NCBI GenBank assembly: GCA_018127085.1 | Contig: CM030726.1 | Location: 310,001 to 374,000, forward strand | Length of the DNA stretch: 64,000 nucleotides | Source: Pneumocystis sp. 'macacae' | Lineage: Eukaryota; Ascomycota; Pneumocystomycetes; Pneumocystales; Pneumocystaceae | Direction of reading: 5' to 3' | Shown: positions 48,476 through 61,704 of the stretch, in pieces | Numbering within the stretch: the stretch's first letter is position 1 | Layout of the letters: each line of letters opens with the position of its first letter | Program-made: the position numbers and the translations under genes | Notes under the pieces: generated by a model | What the model saw: the letters and a program-made list of their open reading frames with translations, nothing else | Told to the model about the DNA's origin: nothing | Database searches by the model: none

Positions 48476-49021
48476 GTATATATATAATTGTAAAGATTTC
48501 AAAATTTTTTATTTTTTTTGTTTTTATATTAGTGTTAATGACTTAAGTATCTGATATATCTTTAAATAACTGTAATTATATTTTTATAATTAATATTAAC
48601 ACGCATATTGAAAGGAATTAAAGGTTTTAGATTTATTATGTTTTAATATTCTGTATATTAAAAGGATGTAAGTGTTAAATTTAAAGATTTAAAATATTGG
48701 TGCATAAGAATCTTTATTTTTTTTTAATATTTACGTGATTTATGTATATATTATTAGGCGGTAAAGTTTGAATTTTTAAGTAGACAATGGATATGTATAT
48801 TTGAAGTTTTAGAAAAAAATTATGTAATATATAGTTAGTTATATTTTGATAATTTTTAATAATCTTGGAGTCGGCATTTTTATTAAAATTTCTATGATAT
48901 CAGGTAGTTCTTCATGTTATGTGTTTGAATATTTAATGTAGCATTTGGATTTTATGGTTTTTTAGTGTTAAAATATAGATAAAATGTCTCATAAAATGCC
49001 CTTACATAAAAATGATATATT
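48476..49021. other. Convergent intergenic region, AT-rich
   Basis: About 545 bp between converging 3' ends of NIC96 and EMC10. Only AT-rich low-complexity sequence seen. Confidence 0.5.
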
Positions 49022-49733
49022 TTATTCTGTTCCAACATTCCTGTTTCCTACAAGCAATAACAATATAAACGGAACTATATACATCCAATATTTTTGAAAA
49101 AATGTTTTTTCTTTGTTTTGTATAGGTTTTCCGTCTGGATTTAAAACTATTGGTTTATTTAATATAGGCATCGCTCCGTTTTCTGACGCGGGAAACATTA
49201 TTCTTACACTTGTAATAGTTTCTTGTTCTTTATTTGTCTATATTTTATTAGTTTAATCAAATCTCTTTTACACAAACTTTTTTGTCCAAAATATCTAATA
49301 CATAATCTACATGCCAAACATTGTTAGAATCATCTAAGTAAAGAGAGATTTCTTCATGAACAGATACATTTAGCTGTAATAAATTCTTTAATTGGCCCTT
49401 TATTAATAAGTTGGTTGAAAATTATGTTTGAAACAGTACCCATTGGATAAATCCATTTTTAAACTTTTTTTCTGAATTAAAAACTCCTACCCTATAAAAA
49501 CCTTCTTCTATATTATCTCCTAGTTTTTTTATTTCATAAATAGAGCTTTTAGAATGATAAACTGCTGTTTTTTCTTTGAAATTGTATTCTATGGATCCTC
49601 GAAATATTGGTGCTATTTCTGGTGCTAATTCATGAAATATTTCATAACGAAGGTTTTCTGGATTAAAATCATTTTGAGACGCTAATATTTTATTAAAAAA
49701 TTCCAATAAAATACATAACCAAAGTATTTTCAT
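49022..49733 (-). CDS. EMC10: ER membrane protein complex subunit 10
   Basis: Subunit of the EMC insertase that helps membrane proteins enter the ER. A signal peptide (MKILWLCILLEFFNKILA) starts at 49733, followed by a lumenal beta-rich domain with FRGSIEYNFKEKTAVYHSKS and GFYRVGVFNSEKK. Splicing two 40-60-nt introns adds QLKNLLQLNVSVHEEISLYL and VWHVDYVLDILDKKVCVKE, then QETITSVRIMFPASENGAMP and the C-terminal helix with FFQKYWMYIVPFILLLLVG, close to the FFAKYWMYIIP element of animal EMC10. Stop 49022-49024. About 210 residues, single-pass. The YWMYI motif next to the membrane helix makes the assignment firm. Confidence 0.85.
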
Positions 49734-50434
49734 TTTAAAGTTTAAGATGTCGATTGAATATGTACATATATTAATTGATAAATATATAATATAGATAAGA
49801 TGAATAATTTTATATATAGAATCCTGAAAAATGTTTTAATAATTTTTGTAAATGACATTTGTTTTGTTTTTTAAAAAAATAAAGATCTTAAAATTTAATT
49901 TTTGACAATGTTTAATATGATTTTGGTATTTTGATAGCTTAATTTTGCTATTAGGTTTATAAAACTACCTATAAACGACTTTTGATTTCCTTTGTATATT
50001 TATGTTGAATGATATAATTTAATATTGAAAATTGAGAATTTCTATGGTTTGTTTGACTTATTGAATAACTGCTGATTGTTTAAGAATTATCATAAAGCAT
50101 CAATTTTTTCTATTATATTTCCCTAGTTGAAAATAAGTGTTTTAGATGATATAGATATTTACAATTTATTAGAAAAACGAAGATATTCTATGCTTATAAT
50201 CCAGACATGTTTTAATACGACCAATTTCTTTGATATACATTGAAAACCAATAATACTTACGAGACTTTTCTATATAATATTTTGCAAAAATAATTGACTT
50301 CTAGATACTATAGTTTTGAAATTTAGATATGAAAATCCTCTTTTACTTATTTATATATCCAGTTATTTTTGACTCCAAAAACAGTAAACAGAATTGAATA
50401 ATTTTCTGCTTATTCAAGTTATTTTTATTTATCG
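49734..50434. other. AT-rich intergenic region
   Basis: About 700 bp between the EMC10 start and the stop of the next minus-strand gene. No gene, tRNA or repeat recognised. Confidence 0.5.
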
Positions 50435-50988
50435 TTATGATAAACGTTTTTTCTTTCGTTTTTCATTCTTATACGCATCAAAAAATGATGTAATTCTATT
50501 TTTCTCTTTATTTTTATCAATAATATAGTAAAGATGAATTCTTATTAAATGACCTGGTACTGAAAATTTTTTTATATATACGTTTTTACTATCAAACTCA
50601 TCGCTGTCTTCGTTAACAGTTTTAGGTACGTCTTTGTATTCCCATTGTTTTCTTTTTTTCATATTAGTTAGTTTTTTCTTTAGCAATATTCCTGCTTCTG
50701 AAATTTGAGCATGTTCTATTTCTTTTATATTTGCACCTAAACCCAATCTTTTGGAAATTTTTGTTATTTAAATCAAGGAAAAATCTCATATACTTACTTC
50801 CTTTGTCTTCTACTATCAAATGCATCATGTTCTTCATCAGAATTTGTTTCTTTTTTTTCCAAAATAGGTTCTTTTGATTCATTAAGCCAAGATGTAACAA
50901 GTTTTTTGACTTCATTAAATGATATATTAATTTGTGATTTAATAATGGAATTATTTAATATTTCCTGTGTGTTTTTTGTTTTTTTCAT
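50435..50988 (-). CDS. Small basic protein with LGLGA motif (DUF3245-like)
   Basis: About 165 residues in two or so exons. Start at 50988 (MKKTKNTQEILNNSIIKSQI) leads to SFNEVKKLVTSWL, then an acidic stretch ending DAFDSRRQRK. The second exon has RLGLGANIKEIEHAQISEAG, LLKKKLTNMKKRKQWE, and an Asp/Glu-rich then Lys/Arg-rich C-terminus. The combination of an N-terminal helix with V..W.., the short LGLGA motif and lysine-rich ends fits a family of small fungal nuclear/nucleolar proteins of unknown function (DUF3245 by memory). The basic tail suggests nucleolar location. Function is not known. Confidence 0.72.
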
Positions 50989-51122
50989 GTTTCAAATGGT
51001 ATATTTATAGGCTTTTGCTAAATCATTTTGTCTGTTTTTCTAGATAAAAATCGATCTTGCTGAAGATTAAATCTGAGTATTTTTTATTGAAAAATAATAA
51101 AATAATTGAAATAAAGATTTCA
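50989..51122. promoter_or_regulatory. Short divergent promoter upstream of LSC2
   Basis: 134 bp between the divergent start codons at 50988 and 51123. AT-rich, no specific site recognised. Confidence 0.5.
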
Positions 51123-52944
<1,822 letters not shown>

Positions 52945-53386
52945 ATAATTAATAGAAAAAGAATATTAATAAATTGGAATATTTAAATATTTGGGTGTTG
53001 TGATATATTTTTATTGATAATTAATTTTTAAATGAGATTGTTGTGTAGTTTATCGAATAATTGGTATTAGTTTTAAATGATATTTAAAAAAAGTGAAATG
53101 TTATTTTTTTGACTTGTTATTTTTTAATATTTTTAAAAGTTTTCTTTGATATCCATATATAATTATTTCATATTTCAGGGTTATAGTACTTAATTATATT
53201 TCATAACAACATGTCAAAGGGGAGTATAGTAGTATATAGAAAAATAGATGTCATGTATTGATTATTAAGTAAATTTATTTTAAAAAAGTTTAAAATAGGA
53301 AAAAAATAAAAAATATTAATGAATGTATAAGTCTAATATTACATAAGATTTAAAGTGCTAGTGCACATGTGTTTGTTGACGAACTT
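52945..53386. other. Convergent intergenic region, AT-rich
   Basis: About 440 bp between the stops of LSC2 and TFG1. No gene seen. Confidence 0.5.
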
Positions 53387-55339
53387 CTAATTTTTAAGTA
53401 CAAGATATCCATTTTCCATTTTTGCTATTCGTGTTACAAGTTCAAGTATAAGATCCCTATTTTTTGGATTCATTCCTAGTTTTGGTTTAAACGATTTGAG
53501 AAGCTCCTTCGCATTCATCTTTCTAGACTGTATAGCATTTTTTAGTTCTTCTTCTGTTACTAAATGAGAATCTATTATATTATGTTAAAGTCTGAAAACA
53601 AATAAAAAGAAAATAACCATTAGAAATTGCATCTATTGCATTGTTTGCGCTTGCTTTTGGATCAGGGGTTAATAAAATATCTAAATTATGATTTTGTGAA
53701 TTATTTGTTACTCGAATTTTTATTTTCTTAGAATCACTAGAACCAAGATTTGATGACTCTCCTGAGCTGTTTATATCTGCATCTATTTTACGTCGTTTAT
53801 TGGACTCTGGAGATGTTTCTCTAGAGAAAGATGATAAATTTGGTATGAATTGTTCAAAAGAGTTTGCATATGTAATTAAGTGATGCTTTGATAACTTCAG
53901 AGTAATAAGATATGGTCTAACAGACCGAATGAAGTGAAGATAGTCTTGTTTTTGTGTCTTTAATGTACTAGATAGCGCTAAATGTTTTGTGAAATCAACC
54001 GACAAACTATTTGATACTTCTGTGGATAAGGCTTTAGAAAGTGGTGACATATCTTTGTTGGTATTTGAATCGTTCTGTATAATACTGTTATGCTGTTGTT
54101 TTTTTTTATCTTTGATTATTTTTTCTTGTTTTATTTCATCTTCTTTTTGGAAATTAGATATATCTGAATCAATATCTTCCTATAATATAGATATTAATCT
54201 ATAATTTATATGAAAAAATATATACTTCTGATACATATGGGTTATCGTCTTCATCAGTTTCATATATATGATTTTTCTCATGAGAGGTTAAATATTTTCT
54301 TATTTTCCTTCCTTCTTTATTCATTTTTCTTTTTTCACTATAAATATTCTCGTCCATAAATTTGTCAGTATCTCTTAAAGAATTAGCAGATCGCATTTCT
54401 CGTTTGATTCTCTCCTTCGTGATGTTAATTTTATATATATATATATAATAATTAAAATTTTACTTCTAATTCTTTGTTATCTTCTTCATTTCCCTCAATA
54501 AACGGTGTTTCTTCGTCATCTGCGAATTCTTCATTAAAGTCTAATTCTTCATCGCCATCATGATCGCCCTTAAATATTAATAATGAAATAAGTCAATGTT
54601 TCTAATATAACTTACATTTAGTTCATATTTTCCTTGTGATGTTACTGTTCTTAAACGATACAAAGGCTCTGAGCGAGATCCTTCTGTATTATTTTCTCTT
54701 GCTTCTTTTCTCATAAACCATCTAGGAACATGAACGCGTTTGTTCATCTTTAATCCATAAATAAAAACCTCACTTATTTTTTAAAATTGCAGACCTTTGC
54801 TTCCGCTTCATCAATCGAAAGTGTCTGATATCTATTTTTTTGGTTAAATCGATAGCATTTGCTCGCTGGTACAACTTTAAATCCATTTTCCTGGTTATAT
54901 AAGCTCATGTCCTTAATACCAAAACTGTATGTACAGCAAACACAAAAAAAACATAGTTATGGGACTGCCCTCCTTCCATTGTTCCAATCCATGTATTTCG
55001 ACCATCAAAGTCTTCTAAAACCCATGGAATCCGCTCTTCATGTCTTAATTTCCATTCTGCTTCATTTACAGGATAAACTTGTCGAGTCTTTCTCTTCAAA
55101 GCACCTATTTTCGTACTCTGACCTGCGCCGTTTCCTACTGTCTCTTGGCTAGTATTTTTTGAACCTTTTTCTGATAATGAATCTTGTGTTTCTGGTCCCC
55201 CCATTAGATCTTTTCTATGTAGAAGAACTGGAGGTGTAAAATCATTCAAAGGATCAATATTACGTGCAGAATGAAACTTCAAAATATGATGTTTAATTCC
55301 CTGTAAGCTTTTTGTCACTGATGTAAGTTTGAAATCCAT
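53387..55339 (-). CDS. TFG1: Transcription factor TFIIF alpha subunit (RAP74/Tfg1)
   Basis: Large subunit of TFIIF, which binds RNA polymerase II during initiation. N-terminus from 55339: MDFKLTSVTKSLQGIKHHIL, then NDFTPPVLLHRKD. The dimerisation domain contains EERIPWVLEDFDGRNTWIGT and MEGGQSHNYVFFVFA, the family hallmark, and YRFKT-type sequence before a highly charged middle region (Glu/Asp/Lys runs with EDDNPYVSE). The C-terminal winged helix ends ELVTRIAKMENGYLVLKN with stop 53387-53389. About 560 residues with several introns, between yeast Tfg1 and animal RAP74 in size. Divergent from the Cid1-type gene. Confidence 0.9.
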
Positions 55340-55849
55340 ATATGTCGATGTTGTTGAAAAATCATTGTTTTGATTCCCTTGACTAACTATAGATACTTAT
55401 CAGCATTTTAAATCTTAAAATATCTTTTAATTTTTCTATAAACCATGTATTTTCTCGTTTTCAAGCATTTAGCAAAAGATGTTTCTTTAAGGTTGGTTTG
55501 TACGTTAGTTCCACTGATCGATCAACGTTAAAAAGGTGTTGAAGAAAAAAAATATATTTTAGAAAATATAGTGCTTTTTATGTATTTGTAATATTTTATT
55601 GAATTCTGCGTCAATAATATGATGATACTAGAGTTCTGATGAAATTTTTTGGTTGAATTTCAAATAAGAATTTCGTTCTCTGTGAAAACTGATTGGAGAT
55701 TGTTGAGTTGGGTTGTTTAAAGGAAAGGAGAGGTTGTAAGATCGTTGAAAGGTTTTTTTCCGCTTTGTTATGTTGGTTTTTTGGAGGGATTAGATACTTT
55801 TTTCAAAAACGTGTGTTTTAGTAAAGATCAGAACAGATTAGAGGTAAAT
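55340..55849. promoter_or_regulatory. Divergent promoter region TFG1 / Cid1-type gene
   Basis: About 510 bp. The plus-strand frame of the downstream gene stays open to about 55745 but has no ATG before 55850, so this part is taken as leader sequence. No other feature. Confidence 0.5.
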
Positions 55850-57422
55850 ATGGAAGACGTTTGCAAATCATTTGATAAGATATCTTTGGAACATGGGGAT
55901 TCAGAGGAAAAAATAGAATCGAGTGGAAAGAATGTATTAGATTTATCTTGCAGATTTGATTTTTGTCCTAAGGATATCTCGGTGCAAGGATATTATAGTG
56001 GTTTGCGTTTTTCGTCAATAAGAAATGTTAATGGAAATGATTTAAAGAATTCGTATAATATAAGGTCTAGTCAATATTCAGATTCTTATTTTTTTGGTAT
56101 GGTTAATGGGAAACGTACTTATACGAAAGGTTATGATGAACATTCTATTCTTTCTACGTTTGTATTATATATACTGGAACATAATGTCTGTACTTATGAA
56201 GAGTTGTTGCGGAAAGAGGAATTTAGACTGTTTTTGAGTGGAGTACTTCATAACTGTAGACCATGTATGATTTTGATTTTGCAACTTTTGTGATTAATTA
56301 TCATATAGCTGCAAAGTTAGTTTTGTTTGGGAGTGTTGCTAGTAGGCTTGCAGTTGTCAATTCGGACATGGATTTATGTGTAATTGATGATTCTCTTGAT
56401 ATGCATACACATGAATTTCCTAAGATTTTGGCTGAAGAAATTAGAAAATATGGTTTTTTTTTTGCTGATGTGATTTATTTTAATTGGGCTAGGCATGGAG
56501 GCAATGTTGCTTTCTCGGACAAGAATCTCTATAATAAAAGTTAACAGTAAAGGTTCGTCTGCGTTTCCAGAGGGAATTTCTTGTGATATCGGGTTTAATA
56601 ATAAACTTGCAATATATAATACTAATCTTTTGACTACATATTCTAATTGTGATCATCGCGTAAGAAAGATAATTTTGTTTATAAAGTATTGGGCAAAGAG
56701 ACGAAAAATAAATGATCCATATCATGGGACTCTTTCGAGGTATGTTTTTAGTAATAGACTTAAATACTGAAATTGAATAGTTATGGCTATGTTTTACTTA
56801 TCTTGCATTATCTTATGAATGTTATTCCTGTCCCTCTTTTACCGAATTTGCAACGAATGAAAGCCAGTCCTGGAAAAGTTCTCGTACAATCAGAGATTGA
56901 ATGTGATGGTATTAGAAATTATTTCTTAAGGTCTTGTTCATCTATTTAGGCTTTAATGTTTGGTTTTTTAAAGATATTGACACTTCTCGTCCTTTTTCTA
57001 GTAATGTGGATAGTTTAGGGAAACTTGTTCATGGTTTTTTTTACTATTACGCGTACCAGTTTAATTGGAGAGATCATGTTGTTAGTATAAGGAGTCAGAC
57101 AGGTCTTTTGACAAAGAAAGATAAAGGATGGACACAAGCAGTAAATTGTACAATTCTAGTCTATATTATTTCTGATTTATAATAGGTAGAGCGGGTTTCT
57201 GTTTCAGATAATATATTTAGGGATCGCTATATTCTTGCAATAGAAGATCCTTTTGAAATTACACATAATGTTGGAAGAACGGTTAATAGGCTAAGTGCTC
57301 ATACAATACGAGGTGAATTTTTTCGTGCATCAAAACTATCTGGTTCAAGAATAAAGAATAAGATATATAATGAATTGTGTGAAGAACGTATTATTTCGGA
57401 TAACTCTTCAAAAAATTTTTAA
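55850..57422 (+). CDS. Cid1-family terminal RNA nucleotidyltransferase
   Basis: Non-canonical poly(A)/poly(U) polymerase. Start taken at the first ATG in frame, 55850 (MEDVCKSFDKISLEHG). After a low-conservation leader, the catalytic domain has LVLFGSVASRLAVVNSDMDL (GS motif and the two Asp of the DxD), then LLSRTRISIIKV and GISCDIGFNNKLAIYNTN (third Asp), RKIILFIKYWAKRRKINDPY, and SYGYVLLILHYL, and the PAP-associated part with FKDIDTSRPF, GFFYYYAYQFNWRDHVVSIR, and DPFEITHNVGRTV. All three catalytic carboxylates are present. The join before MLLSRTR needs a very short intron (about 31 nt) or an unusual junction. Ends ISDNSSKNF. Confidence 0.87.
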
Positions 57423-57570
57423 GTTTTGGTTTATTATATATATTTGTTTTTTTTTTTTTATTATAATTGTTTTTTGATTTTATATAAAATTAAATTACTT
57501 TTCGTAATATCTTCAATCGCTTTTTAATTACTTTTTATTCATTTTATTTCTTGTCTTTGAATTTCAAAAG

Positions 57571-59860
57571 ATGAATAAGGATAGTATAAAGGAAGAATTG
57601 ACTTCAAAAGACAATATAGTTTTTTCTGATTATGTAATCTATTTTTGTTGCGATAAAACTTTGAAAGAATCTCTGGAACAGTTTAAAAAATTGGTTTTGA
57701 GACTTTTAGAAGCGGGATTGGATATTAAGTGTTTAAATGGTTCTATAGGGTCTCTTTTTCTGTTTATACGTTGTTGTTCTACTAGATTACATACTGCTGC
57801 TCTTTCTTCTCGGTTATTTTTTGTTATTTTGTTAGAATGATAGTAATAACAAGTAGACATAGGGATTGGCTTTATGGAGTAAGAAATGGGTTGCCTGATC
57901 TACATGATGATAGGAAAATTTCTTCGTCTCAAAGATTAAAGTTTATATATGATATTATATCATTTCCTGTTTCTGAAGGAGGAGCAGGAGTTTGTCCAGA
58001 TTTAGATGAATGGAAGATGGTTAAGCATATTTTTCCGCTTCATGATCCTGTTTTTAGTAGAGTACAAATCCTTTTCTATGTTTCTATTTTAAATGGATTA
58101 GGATTATATTTATAAAATTTTTAAAAAAGGTTTTATATCTGAATCAGATTTAGATGATATAAGAGATCATTTTGGGGAAAAAGTATAGACCATTTATAAT
58201 AACATATAAATTTTAAAGATTTTAGATTGCTATATACTTTTCGTTTATTCGTTTTTACATTTTGTGGCTTATATTTCCTGTTGTTATGGGGTTTTTTACT
58301 CACTTTTTTTTACCAAAATATTCTATACTATATGCTATTACTATAAATCTATGGTGTATTTTATTTGTACAAAAATGGAGGAAGACAGAGGTAAGACTTT
58401 CAATACGTTGGGGAGTATATGGTATTAGCAAAACATATCAAAAACGTAGACAATTTGCAGGAGATAAAATTGGAATACATGTAATAACGGGAAAAAATGT
58501 TCCTGTTTCTTTATTATGGAAAAAAATTTTTAAAAATTCTTTTTTTATACTATTTCAGGTAGTATTAGTTACTAGCGCTATTCTTATACTTATTGGGTTT
58601 TTCTTTCTTGATTTATATTTCTCTGAGATTTATGATGGCTTTTTTCAAAAATATTTGGTTAGAATTTCTGTTAAGGTTTAAAATATTCTAATAAAGTAAG
58701 GTTTTTATTCCTACAATTTTACTTGCAGGTTTTATTTCTGTGTTTTCTGCCTTATATAATAAAATATCAACTTGTATAAATTATTATGAAAATTATGAAA
58801 CAGATATTGATTTTGAATCTGCTTTTATTCATAAAATTTTTATGATGAGTTTTATTATTTGTTATACTGCTTTATTTATGATTTCTTGTTTTTATGGTAA
58901 TTCTGATATATTGCATATAGTAATTCTTATATTTTTAGTACCATTTGGTTATCACATAATTCCGAAAATAAATATAGTAAATATCCAGTCTTTGTTTTTG
59001 AATTCAGAGAGTATAAAAGTTAAACCGTTTATCGTAAATCCAGATAAATTACGGAAACAATTTATTTATTATATGATTACAGGCCAAATTATAAATTTTT
59101 TTAAACAATGGATATTGCCTTTTGTTTTTAAGTTTTTTTTTGTTATACTTGAAAGAATTTATAGTACTAAGATTTCAAAGTTTAATCATAAAAACATAAA
59201 TAGTTTTTCTGAAGAGAATGAATTTTTATCTAAGGTTCGACGCGAAGCAGAATTACCTGAATTTTCTCTTCTAAATAATTATTTGGAATTAGTTATGCAA
59301 GTATTTGTTTCTTTATATTTTTTGTTTTAATTGATTATTGATAGTTTGGATATATTTCTTTATTTTCTATTGTTTGGCCTTTAGGATGTATTTGTATTTT
59401 TATAAATAACATGATTAAAATTATTTTGGATTTCATAAAGCTTTTCTTTGCTACAAAGCGTCCTATTCCTTGTTGTATAGACACTATTGGTTTATGGCAT
59501 TCGAAATTGATGTTTTTGTCTTGGTTAGGAAGTATTGTTATGTCTATTTTGATTTATTTTCATAAATATTTTTCGAGTGACAAGTTTCTTGTTGAAGTAT
59601 TAATGCTTCTTGTTTTTGTGGATTGCTTATATAGAATTGCTTTTGATATTTGTAAAAAAATTACTAGATTTACATGGTATGAAAAGTTACATATCCTTAA
59701 AGAAGAATATGCTTTAAGAGATGCGTATTTGGAAAAGTTAATGGGCAGTATATCTGCAAATTGTCAAAACAGTCCTCAGGTACAGCGTAATTACACAGAA
59801 GTTATTGAGATAGGAACCACTGTGATTATGAATTCTTTTGAAAAATATAAAAAAGCATAG
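57571..59860 (+). CDS. IST2: Anoctamin/TMEM16 family protein Ist2
   Basis: ER membrane protein of the TMEM16 family; in yeast it tethers ER to plasma membrane and moves lipids. Five main exons encode about 650-700 residues. Start at 57571 (MNKDSIKEEL), cytosolic domain with FKKLVLRLLEAGLDIKCLNG, TSRHRDWLYGVRNG, FPVSEGGAGVCPDLDEWKMV and FPLHDPVFSRVQI. The TM region has LWCILFVQKWRKTEVRLSIR then WGVYGIS, the typical TMEM16 linker, then several helices ending with PEFSLLNNYLELVMQFGYIS, IVWPLGCICIFINNMI, TKRPIPCCIDTIGLW, and a C-terminal helix. The protein stops soon after (NSFEKYKKA), so the long basic tail that yeast Ist2 uses to reach the plasma membrane is missing. Confidence 0.9.
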
Positions 59861-60038
59861 AAAAAGTATTTTCTTTTTAACACTTATAAGAATTGTGTTT
59901 CTTACTTTTATATACTTTTTTATTTTAAAAAAACATGTTTTAATAAAAACTGATTCTTTAAAACTTATCGTGTGAACGTTTTACCATATTTAAATATTGC
60001 GGCAAAGTTTTGTATAATTGTTTAATACGTTTCATACA

Positions 60039-61454
60039 ATGGAATTGGCATCCTTTCGGGAAGAGGAAAACATGACTTCATTTTTTACCAGAAAAATTGA
60101 AGAAGCAGAGTTACAAGTAAAGAAAAATATTTATTTTTTTATAATTAATGATCTTTAGATTAATGAAAAAACGCAAAATTTAAGAAGACTTGAGGCTCAG
60201 CGAAATGAATTAAATGCAAAAGGTGTGTTTTTTTAAAAAAATATGTTATTTTTATCTTTTAGTACGTTTATTACGTGAAGAACTTCAGCTTCTTCAAGAA
60301 CCTGCTTCCTATGTTGGAGAGGTTGTTAAAACAATGGGAAAAAAAAAAGTTCTTGTAAAATGCCAACCGGAGGGAAAATATGGTTTTTTGTTTTATATAA
60401 AGTCTTTTTTTAATAAATGATAGTGGTTGATGTTGCAGATGGAATAGATATCAAGAAACTTACAGTTGGTCTTCGAGTATCTCTTTTATCGAGTTCTTAT
60501 ACTTTGAGTTCTATACTTCCAAGCAAGGTTGATCCTCTTGTATCTTTGATGATGGTAGAAAAGGTTCCGGACAGCACTTATGAAATGATTGGTGGGCTAG
60601 ATCAGCAAATTAAAGAAATCAAGGAAGTTATTGAATTACCTGTTAAACATCCTGAATTGTTTGAATCACTTGGGATTGCACAGCCTAAGGGTGTTCTTTT
60701 GTATGGTCCACCTGGAACGGGGAAGACTTTGCTTGCTAGAGCTGTAGCGCACCATACAGATAGCAAATTTATTCGGGTTAGTGGCTCTGAACTTGTCCAA
60801 AAGTATATCGGTGAAGGAAGTCGTATGGTGAGAGAATTATTTGTGATGGCAAGAGAACATGCTCCATCTATTATTTTTATGGATGAGATTGATTCTATTG
60901 GGTCTACAAGGAGTGAAAGCGGTAATAGGGGTGGTGATTCAGAAGTCCAGCGCACAATGTTAGAATTGTTGAATCAACTTGATGGGTTTGAACCAACAAA
61001 AAATATTAAAGTCATTACTTATTTATATTTTCTTGAAACAAATTGATGTAGAACAGGTTATTATGGCAACAAACAGGATTGACATTCTTGATCCCGCATT
61101 GCTTCGTCCTGGAAGAATTGACCGGAAGATTGAGTTTCCGCCACCTACATTGAAAGCTAGAACGGATATATTAAGGATTCATTCTCGATCAATGAATTTA
61201 ACTCGTGGGATCAATTTACAGAAAATAGCTGAGAAAATGAATGGTTTTTCTGGAGCTGAAGTAAAAGGTGTATGTACAGGTACAATTGATCGATAAAGTA
61301 TTTTATATTGTCTTATTTTTTGATAGAAGCAGGTTTGTATGCTTTGCGTGAACGAAGGATATTTGTGCGAGAAGAGGACTTCGAGCTTGCTGTATCTAAA
61401 GTAATGAATAAAACTGGTACATCAGATGTTAGTTTGTCAAAACTTTTTAAATAA
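60039..61454 (+). CDS. RPT6: 26S proteasome regulatory ATPase Rpt6 (subunit 8)
   Basis: AAA ATPase of the proteasome base ring. Start at 60039 ([20 protein letters not shown]), coiled coil ending [22 protein letters not shown]-fold [20 protein letters not shown], then the ATPase domain with [20 protein letters not shown], Walker [16 protein letters not shown], pore loop KYIGEG, Walker [12 protein letters not shown], and second region of homology [20 protein letters not shown]. The C-terminus is [17 protein letters not shown], with a hydrophobic-then-basic ending; it does not carry the usual HbYX tyrosine motif, consistent with Rpt6. About 400 residues, several introns including one at 61011-61055 region between KNIKV and IMATNR. 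Strongly conserved. Confidence 0.96.
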
Positions 61455-61704
61455 GAATATAATTTACAGTTGCTTGTTTTATATGTTATTTTGAAAGGTT
61501 GTAGTTTTACATACAGACAAAAGTATATTTTTGTTTTAATATTTCATGTTTTCTCGTTTATTCTAAAAATTAATGAATATGAAATTTGGTTTTTAATTAC
61601 TAAAGTTAGGAAAACAAATTGAATATTACTGTAGTAGTAAATGTTTAGTTGATATGTAAAATATTACATATAGTGCATATAGGACCAGATTTATTGTATT
61701 ATGA

